Assembly (NCBI GenBank): GCA_021163465.1
Contig: JAGGWU010000149.1
Location: forward strand, 1-5,025
DNA length: 5,025 nucleotides
Direction: 5' to 3'
DNA from: Candidatus Bipolaricaulota bacterium
GTDB lineage: Bacteria > Bipolaricaulota > Bipolaricaulia > Bipolaricaulales > Bipolaricaulaceae
The position numbers and the translations under genes were made by a program. The notes beneath the pieces were generated by a model. The model made no database searches. It worked only from the letters and a program-made list of their open reading frames with translations, and was not told the DNA's origin. Of this stretch, positions 1 through 5,025 are shown one piece after another. Position 1 is the first letter of the stretch, and each line of letters starts with the position of its first letter.

Positions 1-304
1 GCACCTCCCCCAAAAGTCCCCCCGACAGGGCCGAGAGGATCCCCAGGAGGGCCCCCGCTGTGCTTCCCATGAAGACGCCCGCGGCGGCGATCCTCATCCC
101 TACCGGGGAGGCGGCGAGGACACGGGAAAGGACGTCCCGACCGAACCAATCGGTCCCGAACGGATGTGAGGCGGAGGGCGGCGCATAGGCCGCCTCTGTC
201 TCGGGATGCAGGGGATCGTAGGGCGTCCACAACGCCCCAACCACCGCCGTGGCCACCATGGCCACACAAAGAACGGTCCCGATGCCTAAGGAAAGGTTCC
301 TCAT
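1..304 (-). CDS. dppC: DppC-type ABC transporter permease, N-terminal part (runs off the left edge)
   Basis: This is one of the two inner-membrane channel subunits of a peptide/nickel-class ABC importer. Only the first 101 residues are present; the family is usually about 270-300 residues long. A hydrophobic segment at about residues 8-26 is the first membrane helix. After an external stretch with a YDP motif comes HPFGTDWFGRDVLSR (residues 47-61), matching the HPLGTDxLGRDVLSR hallmark of DppC/OppC proteins. A second hydrophobic, Gly/Ala-rich stretch at about 71-97 begins the BPD-type permease core, and the EAA loop lies beyond the window. The ATG overlaps the TGA of the upstream permease as ATGA, so translation is probably coupled. 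An AGGA (315-318) lies ten bases upstream of the ATG and could serve as a ribosome binding site. The family assignment is firm. The transported substrate (dipeptide, oligopeptide, nickel or another small ligand) cannot be read from this sequence, so the symbol is at family level only. Confidence 0.9.
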   Translation of the reverse strand, partial: MRNLSLGIGTVLCVAMVATAVVGALWTPYDPLHPETEAAYAPPSASHPFGTDWFGRDVLSRVLAASPVGMRIAAAGVFMGSTAGALLGILSALSGGLLGEV

Positions 305-1242
305 GTGTAGCGGATCCTGGGATCCAAGAGGCCGTAAGAGAGATCGGCAAATAGGTTCACCAAAAGGATCGCCCCCGCCGCCACCAATGCCAACCCCTGT
401 ACCAACGGGATGTCCCGGGCCAGAACCGCCGTCAAGGTCAGGCGCCCGAGGCCCGGCACGTAAAAGAGGTTCTCCACCACGATGGCCCCCGCAAGCAGCC
501 TGCCGAACACCATCCCCGCCGAAGTGACCACCGGGATCAAGCCGGGGCGCAGCGCATGCCTAAAAAGCACCCATCTTTCAGGAACACCCTTCGATCTCGC
601 GGCGGCGATGTAGCCCTCCTTTAGGGTGGAAAGGAGGGAACTTCGCACCATCCGGGCGAGATACGCCCCCCGAGGTATGGCCAGGGAAAACGCGGGAAGG
701 AGGAGGTGGGTGAGGGCGGAGAGGCCTTTTTCCCACCCGGGAAACCCTCCCGCGGGAAGGGCCCTGAGCTTGAGGGAGAAAAGGAGGATCAAAAGGAACC
801 CAAGCCAAAACTCCGGCACCGCCAGGCCCACCTGAGATAGCCCCATCACGAAGGCATCGAGGGGCGAGCCCGCCCGTCGGGCCGCTATCGCGCCGAGGAG
901 GAAGGCAAAAGCAAGGGTGAAAGAAAGGGCCAATCCCGCCAACGGGAAGCTCACGGCCAGGGCATTCCCCACCAGCTCCCCTACGGGACGACGATAGTGC
1001 AGGGATCTTCCTAGATCCCCTCGAAAGATATTCCCTATCCACAACAGGTATCGCAGGATCCAGGGGCGATCGAGGCCCAGTTCAACCCTCACCTTCTGGT
1101 AGAGGTCGGGGGAGGCTTCGAGGCCCACCACGAGCCGAGCGGGGTCCCCGGGAAGGACGTTCAAGGAAAGGAACACCACGAAGGAGATGACCAGCAAGGT
1201 AAGGAAAGCTCCGACCAAGCGCCTGAGCACATACCTTCCCAT
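301..1242 (-). CDS. dppB: DppB-type ABC transporter permease
   Basis: This complete 313-residue protein has the usual length for DppB/OppB permeases, the partner of DppC in the inner-membrane channel. It opens with MGRYVLRRLVGAF, the typical basic start before the first helix (about 9-30), followed by LPGDPA (30-35). The conserved external region has LGLDRP (55-60) and RGDLGRS (74-80). Further hydrophobic helices lie at about 98-121, 133-157, 176-196, 236-258 and 282-303, giving six in all. The EAA loop that contacts the ATPase is visible at about 210-236 (YIAAARSKGVPERW, then RHALRPGLIP). The C-terminus LLDPRIRY is typical. The ATG is the only upstream choice because an in-frame TAG lies three codons before it. 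There is no well-spaced Shine-Dalgarno; the G-rich AGGGCGGG abuts the ATG directly. It overlaps the next permease by four bases. The substrate is unknown and the symbol is a family-level name. Confidence 0.95.
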   Translation of the reverse strand: MGRYVLRRLVGAFLTLLVISFVVFLSLNVLPGDPARLVVGLEASPDLYQKVRVELGLDRPWILRYLLWIGNIFRGDLGRSLHYRRPVGELVGNALAVSFPLAGLALSFTLAFAFLLGAIAARRAGSPLDAFVMGLSQVGLAVPEFWLGFLLILLFSLKLRALPAGGFPGWEKGLSALTHLLLPAFSLAIPRGAYLARMVRSSLLSTLKEGYIAAARSKGVPERWVLFRHALRPGLIPVVTSAGMVFGRLLAGAIVVENLFYVPGLGRLTLTAVLARDIPLVQGLALVAAGAILLVNLFADLSYGLLDPRIRYT

Positions 1243-1251
1243 CCCGCCCTA

Positions 1252-1324
1252 GTGTAACCTCCCCGGCCTCCCGAGACCGGGGAACTCGGCCCTGCCCCCA
1301 GCGGCCTCACAAAACGGGTTACAC
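1252..1324 (-). repeat. 8-base perfect inverted repeat enclosing the tdk-dppB junction
   Basis: GTGTAACC at 1252-1259 is the exact reverse complement of GGTTACAC at 1317-1324, with 57 bases between them. On the transcribed minus strand the 5' arm contains the tdk TAA stop codon. The 3' arm ends nine bases before the dppB ATG. Pairing would close a loop holding the whole intergenic region, including the hairpin at 1261-1282. A ribosome finishing tdk would melt the 5' arm, so the fold could link dppB translation to tdk. The repeat is seen directly; the role is inference, and eight bases can match by chance. Confidence 0.45.
1261..1282 (-). other. Stable intergenic hairpin upstream of dppB
   Basis: On the minus strand CCCCGGTCT pairs with GGAGGCCGGGG's matching bases to give a nine-pair stem (eight Watson-Crick, one G-U) around a CGGG tetraloop. 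The G-U pair becomes a C-A mismatch in plus-strand RNA, so the structure suits the minus-strand transcript better. No T-run follows (the next bases are AGGTTACACT), so it is not a standard intrinsic terminator. It ends 18 bases before the dppB start. It could stabilise the downstream mRNA, slow polymerase, or act as a partial terminator. A competing five-pair stem, CCGAG (1285-1289) with CTCGG (1271-1275), would exclude it. Confidence 0.55.
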
Positions 1325-1894
1325 CGGGGGGACAAAGCAATCCCGGCAACGGGCCTCGTAGGATTCCAGACCCCCGATGAGGATCTCCGGCCCCCCTTTG
1401 GCGGGCTTTCCGTCGACGAGCCGCTGGGTCCGGGTGGCGGGCTTCCCGCACACCACACAAACGGCCTGGAGCTTGGTGACCTCGTCGGCCAGGGCCAAAA
1501 GCACCGGCATCGGCCCGAAGGGTTCGGCCCTGAAGTTGAGGTCCAGGCCGGCGACGATCACCCGCTTACCCCGGGCCACCAGCTCCTCGCAAAGCTGGGG
1601 AAAATCCGGGCCGAAGAAGTGTGCCTCGTCGAACGCCACCACGTCCGCTTTCCCCAGATCCTCCCCGGCGCGGCGCTCGAGTTCCGCCAAGGAGACCTCG
1701 ATGGGAAGCCGGAGACACGGGAGGGAACGGCCGTAATGGGTGACCACCTCGGTTTCCGAATACCGCGTATCCAGGCTCGGCTTACACAAAAGCACCCGTT
1801 TCTTTGCGATCCGCGCCCGCTCCACCCGCCGTAAAAGCTCCTCCGTCTTCCCCGCGAACATGCACCCCGTGATGACCTCCAGTTTCCCCGGCAT
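1319..1894 (-). CDS. tdk: Thymidine kinase (TK1-type, class II)
   Basis: This cytoplasmic enzyme phosphorylates thymidine with ATP to give dTMP in the pyrimidine salvage pathway. The 191-residue length matches bacterial TK1-type enzymes. The P-loop is GCMFAGKT (residues 10-17), with K16 and T17 contacting phosphate. DEAHFF (89-94) carries the Walker B Asp and, by analogy with TK1, the catalytic base Glu90; most relatives have Gln rather than His at the fourth position. GLDLNFRAEPFGP (116-128) is the conserved loop after the Walker B strand. Two cysteine pairs, C146/C149 and C183/C186, form the structural zinc site flanking the lasso segment that covers thymidine. SYEARCR (178-184) lies at the base and nucleoside-binding end. 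An in-frame TAG four codons upstream fixes the ATG. No good Shine-Dalgarno is seen; only GGGG lies just before the start. It follows uvrA by 66 bases and may share its transcript. All key residues are present, so it should be active. Confidence 0.97.
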   Translation of the reverse strand: MPGKLEVITGCMFAGKTEELLRRVERARIAKKRVLLCKPSLDTRYSETEVVTHYGRSLPCLRLPIEVSLAELERRAGEDLGKADVVAFDEAHFFGPDFPQLCEELVARGKRVIVAGLDLNFRAEPFGPMPVLLALADEVTKLQAVCVVCGKPATRTQRLVDGKPAKGGPEILIGGLESYEARCRDCFVPPV

Positions 1895-1960
1895 ACCCCG
1901 ATGCTAGCGGCCTATATCCAGGGCGACAAGGGACGGGCCCTTATCCGACGCGTCTCCTGA

Positions 1961-4798
<2,838 letters not shown>

Positions 4799-4799
4799 A

Positions 4800-4816
4800 G
4801 CGGTTTTGAACCCCGC
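4800..4816 (-). promoter_or_regulatory. Possible hairpin at the uvrA ribosome binding region
   Basis: The 17 bases just ahead of the uvrA ATG read GCGGGGTTCAAAACCGC on the minus strand. GGTT pairs with AACC around CAA, and an outer GC/GC pair closes after a two-base bulge. The left arm includes the only SD-like G-run. Folding would hide it and could damp translation, but six pairs with a bulge is a weak structure and any role is inference. Confidence 0.25.
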
Positions 4817-4850
4817 CCTTCACCGTGTGTTTAGGCAGACTACCCCCACC

Positions 4851-4906
4851 AAAAAATATACCGTGGGCCCTCGGGGCCGGCTACCCGCTGTCACTCGGCC
4901 CCGAGG
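4851..4906 (-). terminator. Intrinsic terminator after the partial gene, upstream of uvrA
   Basis: On the minus strand CCTCGGGGCCG (4906-4896) pairs perfectly with CGGCCCCGAGG (4879-4869), an 11-pair GC-rich stem with a 16-base loop. The T-run TATATTTTTT follows at 4860-4851, after an eight-base spacer that is longer than usual. A smaller stem closer to the T-run, GGCCC (4878-4874) with GGGCC (4870-4866) around CGA, could form instead. The T-run is on the minus strand only, so termination is expected for the gene entering from the right. The stop codon of that gene lies in the loop. The stem is certain; the spacer lowers confidence in efficient termination. Confidence 0.6.
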
Positions 4907-5025
4907 CGAGCTCCTGTAGGAGCACCCAGTAACGGCGGCCGGGCCCGCGATGATGGTAGAGTTCGAACACACGGCCCTCCCTCGTGCGCACGCGGAAGTA
5001 GTCCCGATGACGTCTCCTCCACCAC
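4881..5025 (-). CDS. C-terminal end of an unnamed protein with a DUF6504-like tail (runs off the right edge)
   Basis: Only the last 47 codons are inside the window, ending at TAG (4883-4881). The frame starts WWRRRHRDYFRVRT, continues EGRVFELYHH (16-25) and RRYWVLLQELA (30-40), and ends SGPSDSG. The pattern of Trp pair, basic run, R-D-Y-F-R-V-x-T, a Gly turn, hydrophobic-ELY, then RRYWV resembles the small beta domain called DUF6504. That domain occurs alone and, as I recall, at the C-terminus of some Y-family or ImuB-like polymerase proteins. This is pattern memory, not a search. Strong third-position G/C bias and alternating hydrophobic residues support real coding. The gene runs in the same direction as uvrA, and its end overlaps a terminator stem, so it is probably a separate transcription unit. 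A neighbour of uvrA could serve DNA repair, but the domain alone does not prove it. The N-terminal length is unknown. Confidence 0.6.
   Translation of the reverse strand, partial: WWRRRHRDYFRVRTREGRVFELYHHRGPGRRYWVLLQELASGPSDSG

Noticed and set aside
312..325. Two GGATCC palindromes two bases apart near the end of dppB
   Set aside because: They encode part of the conserved LLDPRIR tail of the permease, and codon choice explains them.
1252..1257. TACACT-like -10 box just before dppB
   Set aside because: No -35-like sequence lies at the right distance because that region is the GC-rich hairpin, and the start would fall almost on the ATG.
1928..1942. AAGGG/CCCTT five-pair hairpin in the uvrA-tdk gap as a uvrA terminator
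   Set aside because: The stem is short and no T-run follows on the minus strand, so it does not support termination between the two genes. A separate 7-base inverted repeat (GGGCGAC 1921-1927, GTCGCCC 1971-1977) is nearby but equally unsupported.
4828..4855. Possible uvrA promoter (TTTTTG and TAAACA, 16 bases apart, minus strand)
   Set aside because: Both boxes match the sigma-70 consensus poorly, and the -35 candidate is part of the terminator T-run. A promoter is expected hereabouts but this pair is not convincing.
4961..4970. GTTCGAAC palindrome as a LexA or other operator for uvrA
   Set aside because: It lies within the coding end of the neighbouring gene (encoding part of VFEL), lacks the spacing of known LexA boxes, and is upstream of the terminator.

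Overview
This is a GC-rich bacterial window read almost entirely from the minus strand. Five protein-coding genes lie head to tail. In transcription order (right to left) they are: the last 47 codons of a protein with a DUF6504-like C-terminus (4881-5025), uvrA (1961-4798), tdk (1319-1894), a DppB-type ABC permease (301-1242) and the first 101 codons of a DppC-type ABC permease (1-304). No RNA gene, CRISPR array, insertion sequence or phage gene was seen. The long plus-strand reading frames opposite uvrA are stop-poor shadows.

Right end, 4799-5025. The unnamed gene stops at 4881-4883. Its stop codon lies in the loop of an 11-bp GC-rich stem that is followed by a T-run on the minus strand, which looks like an intrinsic terminator. 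About 50 bases beyond the T-run, uvrA begins. This suggests that uvrA starts its own transcription unit, although I see no convincing -35/-10 pair.

Middle, 1319-4798. The uvrA product is a complete 945-residue excision-repair ATPase with both ATPase cassettes and all three cysteine-pair zinc modules. After 66 bases comes tdk, a complete 191-residue TK1-type thymidine kinase. The first gene serves DNA damage recognition and the second dTMP salvage, so both bear on DNA upkeep.

Left end, 1-1318. A 76-base gap separates tdk from the permease pair. It holds a stable 22-base hairpin and an 8-base perfect inverted repeat. The repeat spans the tdk stop codon at one side and lies just ahead of the dppB start at the other. 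The two permease genes overlap by four bases (ATGA) and would form the membrane channel of a peptide- or nickel-type ABC importer, whose other subunits lie outside the window.

The organism cannot be fixed from this sequence. High GC, frequent AGG codons, weak Shine-Dalgarno sequences and a three-zinc UvrA would fit a deep-branching or thermophilic bacterial lineage (Bipolaricaulota, Chloroflexota, Thermus relatives or GC-rich Bacillota), but this is a guess. The window is mainly ordinary housekeeping content. The observations most worth checking are the partial gene next to uvrA, its stop-in-loop terminator, and the folded tdk-dppB junction.
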